A stretch of 64,000 bases of DNA from Stieleria sp. JC731. Its GTDB lineage: Bacteria > Planctomycetota > Planctomycetia > Pirellulales > Pirellulaceae. Made by a program: the position numbers and the translations under genes. The notes under the pieces were generated by a model. It made no database searches. It saw only the letters and a list, made by a program, of their open reading frames with translations, and had not been told where the DNA came from. The stretch is from contig NZ_JAJKFQ010000005.1 of the NCBI RefSeq assembly GCF_020966635.1, positions 434,001 to 498,000 of the forward strand. The letters are read 5' to 3'. Positions 1 to 11,700 of this stretch are shown here, one piece after another (position 1 is the first letter of the stretch; each line of letters begins with the position of its first letter).

Positions 1-27
1 TCACCACTTTTCCTTGCATTCAGCACT

Positions 28-2463
28 ATGGCAAAAAGTTCATCGGTTTGGGGAATCGAAATCGGCCAGTCGGCGCTCAAGGCACTTCGCTGCTCGCTGG
101 TCAATGACGAAGTTGTCGCCGACGCGTTCGACTTCATCGAGTATCCCAAGATTTTGAGCCAACCGGAGGCCGATCCTGAAGAGTTGATCGCCGACGCTTT
201 GAATCAGTTGATCGAACGCAATGACGGAATGCGTGAAAAGATCTGTATGAGCGTGCCCGGGCAAAGCGGTCTGTCAAAATTTTTCAAGCCGCCGCCGGTT
301 GAAGTCAAGAAAGTGGCCGACCTTGTCCGCTACGAAGCCCGCCAACAGATCCCTTTCGACCTTTCGGAAGTTGTCTGGGACTATCAGATGATGCCGGGCA
401 GCATGGTCGAAGACGGTTATGCGCTCGATTGCGAAGTCGGCTTGTTCGCGATGAAGCAGCAACAAGCCAAGCGGCAGATGCAGCCCTTCAACGATGCAAA
501 CTTGGAAGTCGACGTCGTCCAGTTGTCGCCGATTTCGCTTTACAACATGGTCGCCTACGATCGAATGAACGAGCGGCTTGAGGGCGAAGTTTTCAACGCT
601 GACGATCCGCCACCGTCCAGCGTGCTGCTTTCGATCGGTACTGACAGTTCGGACTTGATCATCACCAACGGTTTCCGAATCTGGCAACGTAGTATGCCGA
701 TCGGTGGTAATCACTTCACGCGTCAGTTGACCAAAGACTTGAAGATGACCTTCGCCAAGGCGGAGCATATTAAGCGGAACGCGCGTGAAGCGGTCGATCC
801 CAAATTGATCTTCCAGACGATGCGGCCAGTTTTTAACGACTTGGTCACCGAAGTCCAACGCTCGATCGGGTTCTTCCGCAGCATCGACCGCAAGGCGGAA
901 ATTGGCGAGCTGCTGGTAACAGGTAACACGGTTAAGATGCCAGGTTTGGCGGCCTACTTGGGCAAGAACCTCGGTTTCGAAGTCCATATTTTGGACCGCT
1001 TCAATCGCTTAGGCGGCGAAGACGTACTTTCGATGCCAGCGTTCCGCGACAACGCGACAACGTTCTCGGTTTGCTACGGCTTGTGCCTGCAGGGTTTGGG
1101 ACTGTCGCAGATTCACGCCAGCTTGGTGCCTCAGGACATCATCACTGAGCGAATGATCCGTGCGAAGAAGCCTTGGACAGTTGCCGGTCTGGCTTGTCTG
1201 CTGTTCGGGCTTTCGACGAACTTTTACTTCACACAGCACAGTTGGCAGACCAGCCACGAAGATATTTGGAAGTCTTCCAATCAAGCGGTCGCCAGCATGG
1301 CAAGCTATGCCGACCAGCATCGCGATGAAGACTCCAAGCTGGACAAAACGCTGACCTACTTGAACGCCGTCGGCGAAGAGATCGCAGGGGATGCGGACAA
1401 GCGAGTGGTGTGGATGGAATTGATCCGCGCGGTCAATCAGATCATCCCTCGTGGTAAATACCCAGACGGGATGTTGCCTTCACCAAAAGAAGTGCCTTTC
1501 GAAGAGCAAATCGATTTCCACATCACTTCTGTTGAAACCAAGTACTACGACGAAACCACGTTGACCACATGGTTCGAAAAACGCCTCAAGCGATTTGAGC
1601 AAGAAGACGCTGACTGGCGGAAAAGCATGGGCGTGCCTAAGACCGAAGAGGAAATCGCGGCAGGTGCGATCGAACCTCCGACCGGCCCAGCCTGGGTAAT
1701 CGAGTTGCAAGGTTTTCATTACTTCAACGATGACGACAAAGTCGGTTTCGATGGGAACAACCACACCCGTCGATATTTGACGACCGCGTTCCGTGACCCA
1801 AGCAAGCTGCCCAAGGATGTCGCCAATCGGATTATCGAACTCCCCGATCCGAATGATCCCAACCGGACAATGAAGTACACACCGGAAGAGCTTGGGATCA
1901 GCTATCCGTTGCTGTTGAATATTGAAGACGCCTACGAAGTCAAAATTCCTAACCCGGACTACGAGCCGCCGTTGACCACTGAAACGGGTGGAGCCTCGGG
2001 AATCGCGGCTGCCCCGGCTGAGGTCGATCCAGACGCCGAGCCACAGTTCTTTACGCCTCGGCGAATCGATTTTGTGTTCCAGTTCCTTTGGAAACCGACC
2101 ACGCATGCCGAGCGGATGGAAGCACGCAGAATCAAAGACGAAGAAGAAGCTGCCAAGCTAGCCGAAGCCGGTGTTGATACCACAGGGACGGCTGCGGCGG
2201 TCGATCCGACTGCGGGAACGCCCAGTCAGCCGGCATCAGGTCAACCAACTGCGGGGCAACCTGCAGCATCGCAACCAGCAGCAGGCTCGCCAGTTGGAAC
2301 CGATCCTGCGGGAGCACAGCCTGCAACCGGAACCCCTGCGGCCACACCTGGTTCAGGCCAAGACCCCACAATTGATGGCTCGTCGCCAGCACAACCCGCA
2401 CCGGATGAACCGGTTGCCGATGATACAGCAGCCGGTCCTGGGCCCGCTGCTACAGCTCCCTAG
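28..2463 (+). CDS. PilM-like actin-fold protein fused to a membrane/periplasmic region
   Basis: This is a cytoplasmic actin-like ATPase of the PilM family, which couples type IV pilus or type II secretion machinery to the inner membrane. The N-terminus (WGIEIGQSALKAL, residues 8-20), the phosphate-type loop near 199-215 (LLSIGTDSSDLIITNG) and GELLVTGNTVKMPGL (about 293-307) fit PilM. Ordinary PilM is about 350 residues and soluble. Here a hydrophobic segment at about 382-402 is followed by some 300 residues that should lie in the periplasm, then a Pro/Ala/Gln/Thr-rich tail (about 718-811). The layout resembles PilM joined to a PilN-like part. ATG at 28 is the only sensible start. Two membrane proteins follow, the first beginning 80 bp downstream, and probably share the operon. 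The PilM half is secure; the role of the C-terminal half is inferred. Confidence 0.82.
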   Translation: MAKSSSVWGIEIGQSALKALRCSLVNDEVVADAFDFIEYPKILSQPEADPEELIADALNQLIERNDGMREKICMSVPGQSGLSKFFKPPPVEVKKVADLVRYEARQQIPFDLSEVVWDYQMMPGSMVEDGYALDCEVGLFAMKQQQAKRQMQPFNDANLEVDVVQLSPISLYNMVAYDRMNERLEGEVFNADDPPPSSVLLSIGTDSSDLIITNGFRIWQRSMPIGGNHFTRQLTKDLKMTFAKAEHIKRNAREAVDPKLIFQTMRPVFNDLVTEVQRSIGFFRSIDRKAEIGELLVTGNTVKMPGLAAYLGKNLGFEVHILDRFNRLGGEDVLSMPAFRDNATTFSVCYGLCLQGLGLSQIHASLVPQDIITERMIRAKKPWTVAGLACLLFGLSTNFYFTQHSWQTSHEDIWKSSNQAVASMASYADQHRDEDSKLDKTLTYLNAVGEEIAGDADKRVVWMELIRAVNQIIPRGKYPDGMLPSPKEVPFEEQIDFHITSVETKYYDETTLTTWFEKRLKRFEQEDADWRKSMGVPKTEEEIAAGAIEPPTGPAWVIELQGFHYFNDDDKVGFDGNNHTRRYLTTAFRDPSKLPKDVANRIIELPDPNDPNRTMKYTPEELGISYPLLLNIEDAYEVKIPNPDYEPPLTTETGGASGIAAAPAEVDPDAEPQFFTPRRIDFVFQFLWKPTTHAERMEARRIKDEEEAAKLAEAGVDTTGTAAAVDPTAGTPSQPASGQPTAGQPAASQPAAGSPVGTDPAGAQPATGTPAATPGSGQDPTIDGSSPAQPAPDEPVADDTAAGPGPAATAP

Positions 2464-2543
2464 ACGCCGACCTTTGTCAGCGTTTGTCGTTCTTGTCGTC
2501 GTCACCGAATCGCGGATTACTTTTCAACCCTACCAGTAGCATC

Positions 2544-4316
2544 ATGGACCAAGTCAAAGAAGCCCTTGCCGTTGCATTGAAGTACGGCTTCTGGATCGGC
2601 AGCAGCGTCGTGCTGATCGGTGCGCTCGCGGTCTGGTATTTATCCACCAGCAGCCTCGACCAACAGATCGATCGGCAGATCTCCAGCATCAAAAGCGACT
2701 TCAGCAAGGTTTCGCAGTACCAGGGCGAAATGCCCACTCAGCCGAACGAGCTGTCGCACGCGGTCATGAATGGGTTGATCGAAGAACGCAAAGAAGAAGT
2801 GATGGAAGCGTGGCAGAATGTCTTCGACGCACAGCGAAGCATTTTGACTTGGCCCACCATCATGCGTGAGGAGTTCCTAAACGAATTCCAATACGTCACC
2901 GATCCTGAAACCGGCGAAGTCGACAAGGAGACGTTGAAGCTTCCATTCGAAAAGTACGAAGAGTTCGGCAACATCGAACAAGAGAACGTCAACCCCGAAC
3001 TGCTGCGTCGTTACGAACGATACATCGGCACCCAGCTTCCGAACCTAGCGGAAATAGCCAAGGCGAAGTGGACTGCTGATTTCAATAAGCGTCCTAGTGC
3101 CGGCATGAGCATGGGCGGGATGGATGCCGGATATGCGGACATGATGGGCGGAATGGGAAGCGGTCCCACCGCGAACCGAGCTAAAGTCGATATCACCGGT
3201 TCGACTGATGAACCGGTGGTTAAATGGAGTACCGGAAGCCAAGAATCTGTTTTGAAAGACATGTTCCCTTGGCGTGGTACGAAGGACTATCCCTCTGAGC
3301 TTGACGTTTACTATTCGCAGGAAAACCTCTGGATCCTTAAGCAGCTGTTGCAGATTGTTGCTCAGGTCAACGGCGATGCCAGCCAATCCTTCGAAGCCAA
3401 GATTCGTGAAATCAAAGGCCTGTCGATTGGTAAATCAGTGACCTTTAACGAAGGCTCTGTCTCTGATCCCGGATCACGCAAAACCATGGGCGGTTATGGC
3501 GGAATGGGTGGCGACATGGGATACGGCGACATGATGGGCGGCGATTCCATGTACGACGACATGGGCATGGGCGGCGGAATGGGAATGGAGGTCGAGGCTA
3601 CCGACCCGGGCGACGGTCGATATGTCAACACCGCGTCCGAACCGATTGACGCTTCCAGCCTACGTGCAGCTTTCACCAGCAACGATCCATCGCAAGTTGC
3701 GATCGCGGTCGCCAAGCGAGTCCCTGTGATGCTGCGACTGCAAATGGATCAGCAAAGCATTCCAGACCTATTGGCCGCATGTGGGAACGCCCCATTGATG
3801 GTCGATGTTTTCCAAGTTCGCATCATGCCCAAAGGTGTTTCCAGCACTGCAACCGGAGGCGGCATGGGAGGAATGGGCATGGGAGGAATGGAAAGCGGCA
3901 TGGACATGGGGATGGATATGGGCATGGACATGGGAATGGGAGCTCCCGGCGGTGCCGGTGGCATTTCCGGTGGCCAAAATGAAGAGTTTCCGACCGATTT
4001 GGATGTCGAGATCTACGGATTGATCTACTTCTGGAACCCCCCAAGTACGGAAGCTCTTGGTGTCGAGAAGGTGAAAGATCAAGCCGAGGTCACCATCGAT
4101 GCCTCGGCCGAAGTTGTCGATTCACTTCCTAACCCAACAACCGATACAGCCCCGCCAGCGACGACGACTCCGCCAGCAACGGGGACGGCAACGCCAGCAA
4201 CAGGCACCGATCCGGCTGATGCTGGAACCCCGGCTGCACCAGCATCACCCGCGCCGCCGGCAAACGGTGCCGGTGCATCACCACCAGCTGCTCCGGCAGC
4301 CACCGTCGAGCAGTAG
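2544..4316 (+). CDS. single-pass membrane protein with Met/Gly-rich segments, PilN/PilO-position protein
   Basis: I do not recognise a named family. The protein (590 aa from ATG 2544) has a short cytoplasmic N-terminus, one transmembrane helix at about 13-35 (FWIGSSVVLIGALAVWYLST) and a large periplasmic part. That is the topology of PilN/PilO-type platform proteins, and it follows directly after the PilM-like gene. Three low-complexity blocks rich in Met, Gly and Asp lie near residues 186-208, 315-349 and 440-472. The C-terminus (about 529-590) is Pro/Ala/Thr-rich. An in-frame TTG at 2484 would add 20 residues, but the ATG sits just before the membrane helix and is preferred. The pilus or secretion role is inferred from context only. 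Confidence 0.75.
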   Translation: MDQVKEALAVALKYGFWIGSSVVLIGALAVWYLSTSSLDQQIDRQISSIKSDFSKVSQYQGEMPTQPNELSHAVMNGLIEERKEEVMEAWQNVFDAQRSILTWPTIMREEFLNEFQYVTDPETGEVDKETLKLPFEKYEEFGNIEQENVNPELLRRYERYIGTQLPNLAEIAKAKWTADFNKRPSAGMSMGGMDAGYADMMGGMGSGPTANRAKVDITGSTDEPVVKWSTGSQESVLKDMFPWRGTKDYPSELDVYYSQENLWILKQLLQIVAQVNGDASQSFEAKIREIKGLSIGKSVTFNEGSVSDPGSRKTMGGYGGMGGDMGYGDMMGGDSMYDDMGMGGGMGMEVEATDPGDGRYVNTASEPIDASSLRAAFTSNDPSQVAIAVAKRVPVMLRLQMDQQSIPDLLAACGNAPLMVDVFQVRIMPKGVSSTATGGGMGGMGMGGMESGMDMGMDMGMDMGMGAPGGAGGISGGQNEEFPTDLDVEIYGLIYFWNPPSTEALGVEKVKDQAEVTIDASAEVVDSLPNPTTDTAPPATTTPPATGTATPATGTDPADAGTPAAPASPAPPANGAGASPPAAPAATVEQ

Positions 4317-4343
4317 ATTGCTTGGCAATTTGAATTTAGGCAG

Positions 4344-4357
4344 GCGTCTGGAGACGC
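4344..4357. repeat. short perfect inverted repeat between the second and third pil-like genes
   Basis: GCGTCT-GG-AGACGC lies in the 104-bp gap between the two membrane protein genes. The central spacer is only 2 bases, so it fits a dimer-binding site better than a stable RNA hairpin. No T-run follows, so it is not a terminator. Confidence 0.35.
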
Positions 4358-4420
4358 TTGCTTGTCCGATCGCATTCGAACTTACGTTCAGTCAATCGCA
4401 TTCTGGCCGCGAGACAAGTT

Positions 4421-6526
4421 ATGGATTCCGACAAAATAAAAGACTTCGCACTCTACAACTTTGAAAAGTTGATCGTGCTGCTCATCGTTGCGATGGCGGG
4501 ATTTCTAGTCTGGGTTGGTTACAACAAACCCGACATTCGAAAAACGCACGATCCGAAGCGATTGGCCGATAGTGCCAATCAGGTGCGTAACGAAGTTGAT
4601 AACGATCACACCACCCAGGTGCTTGACGGTCGACAGCCTGAATTCGATATCGCGCAGGAGCAACGTAAGTTTCTCAACAAGATTCCAGCGGACCTTTACA
4701 CGCCGGACCTTTGGGAGCCGAGCAAGATGGCGGCTAACAAGGTTCGTCGTCAGGATCCCGATATCGGCCAACCTCAGGCAATCCAGGTCCAGGGCGTGAT
4801 CGCCAGCATGGCATTTCGTTCGACCGATGGACTGTACCCACTAGCCGAGTTGGAGCCAGCCGACCCGGTCGAAGTCGTCGAACAGAAGCCCAAGCGGACT
4901 CGCAAGAGTCGTCGCAACAACATGGCCGATATGTATGGCGGCATGATGGACGATCAAAGCGGCGATATGGGATACGACATGGACATGATGATGATGGGGA
5001 TGGGCGCTGGTACTGGTGCTACCGGTGCTTCGACCGGTCCTGTCCGTAAGCTTGCCGCAGATAAAAATCTCGGTGCAAAGGCCGAAACAACTCGCAATCT
5101 TTCCAATGGTGAAGAGCAGCCTCCGGTACCAGGCATCGGTTTGTTCATCGCCGGTTCGGCCGCAATCCCGCACAAAGACCTGATCAAGTCGTACCAAGAA
5201 GCACTGTCATACGCATCGGGATACAACCCCAAGACGCGTGACGCGCCGAAGTACTTGGCTTATCAAGTCGAACGCGCTGACATCACCAACAAGTCCATCG
5301 ATCAGTTGACCGAAAAGGATTGGATTCTGCGTGATTCGAACGAGCGGACTATCCAAAACGCCGCGTTCTACTGGTCTGGATTCGCACCTGAAATCGTTCC
5401 TCGTGACTACTGGGTGTCCGGTGTGACCATGTGGATCCCACCGCTGCTGTTGGATCCATACCAGAAAATTGCGATGCACCCGCTGATTCCTTTGAAGACA
5501 CAGCGTGAACTGGAAGCCGAAAAGCTGGAGGCTGAAGCTGCCGCAGCGAAGCAAACGGGGCCTGTTGACATGAGTCGATTCCAAGTTGACATCGCTGGTG
5601 GGCAGTCGCACAGCATGGGTGGCTATGGTGGTATGGACGACATGGACATGTACGGCGGTGGCGGCGGCTACGGTGGCATGGACGACATGGACATGTACGG
5701 TGGCGGCGGCTACGGCGGTGGTGGATATGGAGGCGGGTACGGCGGTGGCGCCGCACGCGGCATGGAAGGAAAGCCAGCCGAAGAAAACCCCGTCGACTTC
5801 AAGCTGCTGCGGTTCTATGACTTTGCATACCTCAAAGGGGCTCCTGGCGATAAAAACATTCCACGCCCGGGTCGTACTTACGTGTATCGAATTCGATTTG
5901 CTGTCGACGATCCAAACTTCCCGCAGAAGCCAGAGTTGCAACCGAAGGGGAAAACGCTGGATCCCGACGCTTACAAGCGTGTGGTCGAGTTGTCTGCAAA
6001 GGCAGCTCAGAATCAAACTCGTGACTACTTGCGATGGAGCGAATGGAGCGAAATAAGCGAACCGGTTTCGTTGCCTGCGATGTTCGACAAGTCTTACGTT
6101 GGCCCTGTGAAATCCAACCGCGCAAAATTGTCAAAGCTGGGCTCTCGCGTCATCGTTCTCGAAAGCGATTCGCCGACCGCTGAAGTCGTTGCCAGCAGTT
6201 TTGACTACAAGCTCGGAACTTTTGTTCCGACGACGATGTCGGTGACCAACGGATCTGTCCTTAGCAAGAAAGTCGAATCAGCCGATGTGGTTGACCCGAT
6301 CACGCTTGAGGTCAAGAAGACTGGTGAAACGATTATCCGTTCCGGTGAAACCGTGATCGATGTCGAAGGTGGTGTGCCCATGCCGATCGTCGATAGTGAT
6401 GAAGACATGACGTCGCCGGGAATGATTCTGACTGTCGACAGCAACGGTAAATTAGAAGTCCGTGATTCGGTCGAAGAACAACGTATCTATCGAATCAAGT
6501 CATTCGCAGACGAACGCGGTCTGTAG
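4421..6526 (+). CDS. single-pass membrane protein with Met/Asp/Gly repeats, third member of the PilM-like operon
   Basis: The protein has 701 aa from ATG 4421; an upstream in-frame TTG at 4358 is less likely. One transmembrane helix (about 11-31, LIVLLIVAMAGFLVWVGY) follows a short cytoplasmic start, and the rest should be periplasmic. Low-complexity Met/Asp/Gly blocks lie at about 168-194 and 398-448. The second block contains two near-identical units of YGGMDDMDMYGG. The region after it (about 455-701) looks like a folded domain. It shares topology and composition with the preceding gene and ends at a strong terminator, so the three genes probably form one transcription unit. I cannot name the family; a PilO/PilP-like platform role is a guess from position. 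Confidence 0.72.
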   Translation: MDSDKIKDFALYNFEKLIVLLIVAMAGFLVWVGYNKPDIRKTHDPKRLADSANQVRNEVDNDHTTQVLDGRQPEFDIAQEQRKFLNKIPADLYTPDLWEPSKMAANKVRRQDPDIGQPQAIQVQGVIASMAFRSTDGLYPLAELEPADPVEVVEQKPKRTRKSRRNNMADMYGGMMDDQSGDMGYDMDMMMMGMGAGTGATGASTGPVRKLAADKNLGAKAETTRNLSNGEEQPPVPGIGLFIAGSAAIPHKDLIKSYQEALSYASGYNPKTRDAPKYLAYQVERADITNKSIDQLTEKDWILRDSNERTIQNAAFYWSGFAPEIVPRDYWVSGVTMWIPPLLLDPYQKIAMHPLIPLKTQRELEAEKLEAEAAAAKQTGPVDMSRFQVDIAGGQSHSMGGYGGMDDMDMYGGGGGYGGMDDMDMYGGGGYGGGGYGGGYGGGAARGMEGKPAEENPVDFKLLRFYDFAYLKGAPGDKNIPRPGRTYVYRIRFAVDDPNFPQKPELQPKGKTLDPDAYKRVVELSAKAAQNQTRDYLRWSEWSEISEPVSLPAMFDKSYVGPVKSNRAKLSKLGSRVIVLESDSPTAEVVASSFDYKLGTFVPTTMSVTNGSVLSKKVESADVVDPITLEVKKTGETIIRSGETVIDVEGGVPMPIVDSDEDMTSPGMILTVDSNGKLEVRDSVEEQRIYRIKSFADERGL
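5618..5715 (+). repeat. 45-bp tandem repeat inside the third pil-like gene
   Basis: The sequence ATGGACGACATGGACATGTA occurs at 5633 and again at 5678, a period of 45 bp, embedded in GGC/GGT-rich DNA. It encodes the Gly/Met/Asp/Tyr block, is in frame, and could change copy number without breaking the gene. Confidence 0.7.
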
Positions 6527-6603
6527 TCGACGTTGCGTTTTGCTCACCGCATCGACCAGTCCTGGTGACTTGATCTGTGGTGAGTTCTGCTGAAACGATT
6601 GAG

Positions 6604-6631
6604 GCGGTCGGTTCATTCCGGCCGCTTTTTT
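6604..6631 (+). terminator. rho-independent terminator of the PilM-like operon
   Basis: Stem GCGGTCGG (6604-6611), loop TTCATT, stem CCGGCCGC (6618-6625) with one G-T pair, then six T (6626-6631). It lies 77 bp after the stop codon of the third gene and before hemB. The rest of the 6527-6780 gap shows nothing else I can support. Confidence 0.85.
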
Positions 6632-6762
6632 CTTGCGCACTGATTGCTCCGGGTCTGCTGTTCGCCTGAGCCCGCGATGGTCTAGTCGAGTCTTGATTCG
6701 GTCGATAGGCTGATCAAATCAACTAGCCTTAGATCCGTAGAGCTATGCACGGGTCGAACTGA

Positions 6763-7785
<1,023 letters not shown>

Positions 7786-7889
7786 TTTGACGGCTTGCTG
7801 TGAGATTCGTTTTTGCAGTTGAGCCAGCGCGAATGCGTTTTCAACACCAACTGTCAATCCGAGGCAAGTGAACCTTACTGAATCAGCAG

Positions 7890-8420
7890 ATGAATCGAAT
7901 CTTAGAAGCAACCCTTTTCGCGGCGGAAAAACATGCCGATCAGCGACGCAAAAATGCCGCCGCAACGCCGTACATCAATCACCCCATCGAGGTTGCAATG
8001 CATTTGGCGTCAGTCGGTAAGGTTGACGACGAAGCAATTCTGATCGCGGCATTGCTGCACGACACCATCGAAGATACCGACACCACCGTGGACGAGGTCC
8101 GTGACCGTTTTGGTGAAGAGGTAGCTTTTCTGGTCATGGAATGTACCGATGACAAGTCACTGCCCAAGCAGGAACGCAAGCGATTGCAGGTCGTCAATGC
8201 GCCGAACAAGTCTGTGGGCGCGAAGCAGATCAAAATTGCCGACAAGACGTGCAACCTTCGCACGCTGATCGATGATCCGCCGATCGGATGGGATTCCCAG
8301 CGATTGAAGGAGTACGTTCTGTGGGCGGAAAGTGTGGTCAGCGGTTTGAAGGGAGTGAACTCGGATTTAGACGCAGTGGTCGACCGGGTGATCGAGAAAG
8401 CCCAGGCAGAATTCGCTTAA
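7890..8420 (+). CDS. small HD-domain alarmone hydrolase (MESH1/SpoT-hydrolase type)
   Basis: The 176-aa protein consists of only the HD hydrolase domain found in RelA/SpoT proteins. Visible marks are HADQRRK (about 15-21), YINHPIEVA (His31), ALLHDTIEDTD (HD 57-58, ED 61-62) and IKIADKTCNLRTL. There is no synthetase, TGS or ACT domain, so it matches stand-alone MESH1-type enzymes that remove pyrophosphate from (p)ppGpp. Human MESH1 also acts on NADPH; whether this one does cannot be told from sequence. ATG 7890 gives the full domain. It starts 104 bp after hemB on the same strand, with no terminator seen between them. Confidence 0.85.
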   Translation: MNRILEATLFAAEKHADQRRKNAAATPYINHPIEVAMHLASVGKVDDEAILIAALLHDTIEDTDTTVDEVRDRFGEEVAFLVMECTDDKSLPKQERKRLQVVNAPNKSVGAKQIKIADKTCNLRTLIDDPPIGWDSQRLKEYVLWAESVVSGLKGVNSDLDAVVDRVIEKAQAEFA

Positions 8421-8791
8421 ATGCGATACACCGCTTTTTCCGGATCATCAAAGCCGCGTTCACTGCTGGTTGGATTGCTTCCCCTCCAGCAGTCCCGCCG
8501 CGGGCACCTTCAACCAAAAACATTGACGGATTAGTTCACTTTCAGTACTCTGAGTGGTGTAGTCGGCAACATTGTTGTTGCTGATTGCTCCCGCCTGCCC
8601 CCTGCTGGGCTACCTTCACGAGCGATGCGATACGTATTGTTTACCGTGTCGGACTGGCGCTGGTCATCCAAGAACGTTCTACGTCCCTACCGATGCCGGC
8701 GACCTGATTGACTCTGTCTGGATGTCAATGCGCAGGTTACACCGATTGGTGAGTCGTGGGACCGAGTTGTTTGCGAACCCCGGTATCCAAC
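8421..8791. other. intergenic stretch, nothing identified
   Basis: These 371 bp separate the alarmone hydrolase gene from the large cytochrome-like gene. I see no convincing promoter, hairpin-plus-T-run or conserved small reading frame. Confidence 0.5.
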
Positions 8792-11700
8792 GTGAAGACT
8801 ACGCCATCCGCTACCAAGTGGACTGTCGGTGCGATCGCCCCGGCTTCAGCTGCTTTCTTAATGGCTGCGTTGCTAATTCCCGCAACCGCAGTTGCTGATG
8901 AATCAAAGTCGGAAGCAAACGCTTCGGACGCGATCAGCTTTGCCAAACAAATTGAACCGATCTTGCGGAAGCAGTGCTATGGTTGCCACCAAGGAGCCAA
9001 GCAACTGGGGCAATATCGAATGACCGACTTCGCTGGTCTGGTCAAAGGTGGTGAGTCAGATCAAGCCGCGATCGTTCCAGGCAAACCCGATGAAAGCTAC
9101 CTTGTCGAGCTGATCACGCCTGTCGATGGCGATGCCGAGATGCCGAAAGCGCCTGCGAAGCCGCTTCATGAAGCCGAAGTCGATTTGATCCGTCGCTGGA
9201 TCGAACAAGGAGCCGTCAATGATCGTGTCGATGAACCGATCGAATACGATCAGGAGCAACCGCCGGTTTACCAAGCACCGCCGTCAATCGTCTCGCTTGA
9301 CGTTTCTCCTGATGGAGCGTTGGTTGCTGTCAGCGGATTCCACGAGGCGATTGTATTGAACACTGACAGCGGCGCGACCGTTGCGCGGTTGATCGGCATC
9401 AGTCCACGTATCAATTCGGTACAGTTTTCACCTGACGGAACGAGGCTTGCCGTCCTTGGTGGTGCACCTGGCGAACGCGGTGAAGTGCAGATCTGGAACC
9501 CCACTACGGGCGAACTGCTGCTTTCAAAGTCTGTTGCCTATGACACGCTTTGTGGTGCATCTTGGTCTCCTGACGGTTCCAAGCTGGCGTTTGGTGCGAC
9601 GGATAACGTTGTGCGAGCTATCAATGCTTCGACCGGAGAGCAGGTGTTGTTTCAAGGTGCACACGAGGACTGGATTCGTGATGTCGCATTTTCACCTGAC
9701 GGCAGCCACCTAATTTCGGTTGCACGAGACATGTCGTGCAAGTTAACCGAAGTCGAAACCGAACGCTTTATCGACAACGTGACATCGATCACACCAGGGG
9801 CTTTGTCTGGTGGACTTAACAGTGTCGCAATGCACCCGGAGCGAAACGAGATCGTGGTTGGCGGCGCCGACGGAGTCGCAAAGGTTTATCGAATCTTTCG
9901 TGAGACCGAACGAAAGATTGGAGATGACGCAAACCTGATTCGAAAGCTATCGAAGCTGAACGGACGGATTTTTACGGTCGACTTCAACAAAAACGGAAAC
10001 AAGATTGCTGCGGCATCAACACTGGACGGCGCTTCGGAATTGCGAGTTTGGGGATTCGATTTTGATACTCAATTGAGCGACGAAATCAAGAAAATCGTCG
10101 CCAAACGTGTCAGTAATCGTTCCGCCGAAGAAAAGGCGAAAGTCGAAGAGTACCGCCAGAAAGAGACGCAGGAACTGGTTTCCATTTCATTGCCAGGTCA
10201 AGTTGTCTACTCCGTGTCCTTTGGAAAGGACGACACGCTTTTTGTCGCGACTGATCAAGGCACCATTCGACGATATGCAGCCGACGGAAAGGAATTACCT
10301 GCACTGGAATTGCCGATTCAAATTGAATCCGTTGCCGCAGCCGAAAAGGCTTTCGATGCCCAAGCATTCGTCGATACTTTGCAAGCGACTGATGCCGCGG
10401 CGATAGATCCATCAATGGTGGCATCAATCGATGTCTATCCACAGTCGATCCAAACACGTTCGCCCTACGATTACACGCAACTGATTGTTACGGCGAAACT
10501 GCATTCGGGCGAGCTAATCGATGCAACTCGGTCAGTGGTGATCGAAGGCTCGACTGGGATCGCTACTACAAGTAACGGATTGGTTTGGCCGACTACTGAT
10601 GGCGAAGGCCAAGTGACCATCCAATTAGGGAGCCACACTGCCAAAGTTCCAGTACAGGCCTCCGGGATTTCAAGCAGCGAAGATCAAACGGTCGGCGCGG
10701 TCGACTTTGTTAAAGACGTCAATCCTGTACTGAGTCGACTTGGCTGTAATCAAGGAACCTGTCACGGAGCGCAAAAGGGCAAAAACGGTTTCAAGCTGTC
10801 ACTGCGAGGATACGACCCTATCTTCGACGTCCGAGCGTTGACAGATGATCTTGGAGCGAGGCGAATCAACGCGTCGGCCCCTCAGCAATCGATGATGTTG
10901 CGAAAACCTTTGGGATTGACGCCTCACGAAGGCGGTGTGTTGATGTCCGAAGGTGACCCCTATCACGCGGTGTTAAGTCGCTGGATTGCTGACGGAAGCC
11001 AGTTGAATGAAACATCGTCTCGCGTTGTGAAGCTTGACGTCTTTCCGCAAAACCCTGTGGTGCAGAAGATTGGCAATCAGCAGCAAGTTCGTCTGGTTGC
11101 CACCTATAGCGACGGGACAACACGTGACGTCACACGAGAGGCTTTTGTCGAAAGTGGAAACACCGAAGTGGCAACATCAGTCGGACACGGTTTGCTGTCT
11201 TCGGTTCGTCGCGGTGAAGCTCCGATCTTAGCTCGATTCGAAGGTAGCTACGCGGCGACTACATTGACTGTGATGGGCGACCGTAGTGAGTACCAAGAGC
11301 CGGATGTCGAAACTTGGGGACGTATCGACGAACTGGTTGCCGAAAAATGGAACCGCGTCAAAGTCACTCCGAGCGGACTGTGTGATGACGCGACATTTCT
11401 ACGTCGCGTAACTTTGGATTTGACTGGGCTTCCGCCAACCAGTGAGGAGGTCCGGCAGTTTCTCAACGATCCGATGCCGACTCGACAAAAGCGATCTCTG
11501 GTGGTCGACCGCCTGCTCAGTAGCGAGGCGGCAATCGACTATTGGACGAACAAGTGGGCGGATCTGCTGCAAGTCAACCGAAAGTTTTTGGGGGTCGAAG
11601 GAAGCGAGAAGTTCCGTTCGTGGATTCGATCAGCCGTAGCCGAGAATCGTCCGTACGATCAATTCGTCCGCGAGATTATCACGGCAACTGGATCGAATCG

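Noticed and set aside
3749-3964. Minus-strand frames opposite the Met/Gly-rich blocks, rich in Pro and His.
   Set aside because: They are shadows of the repetitive coding sequence on the plus strand.
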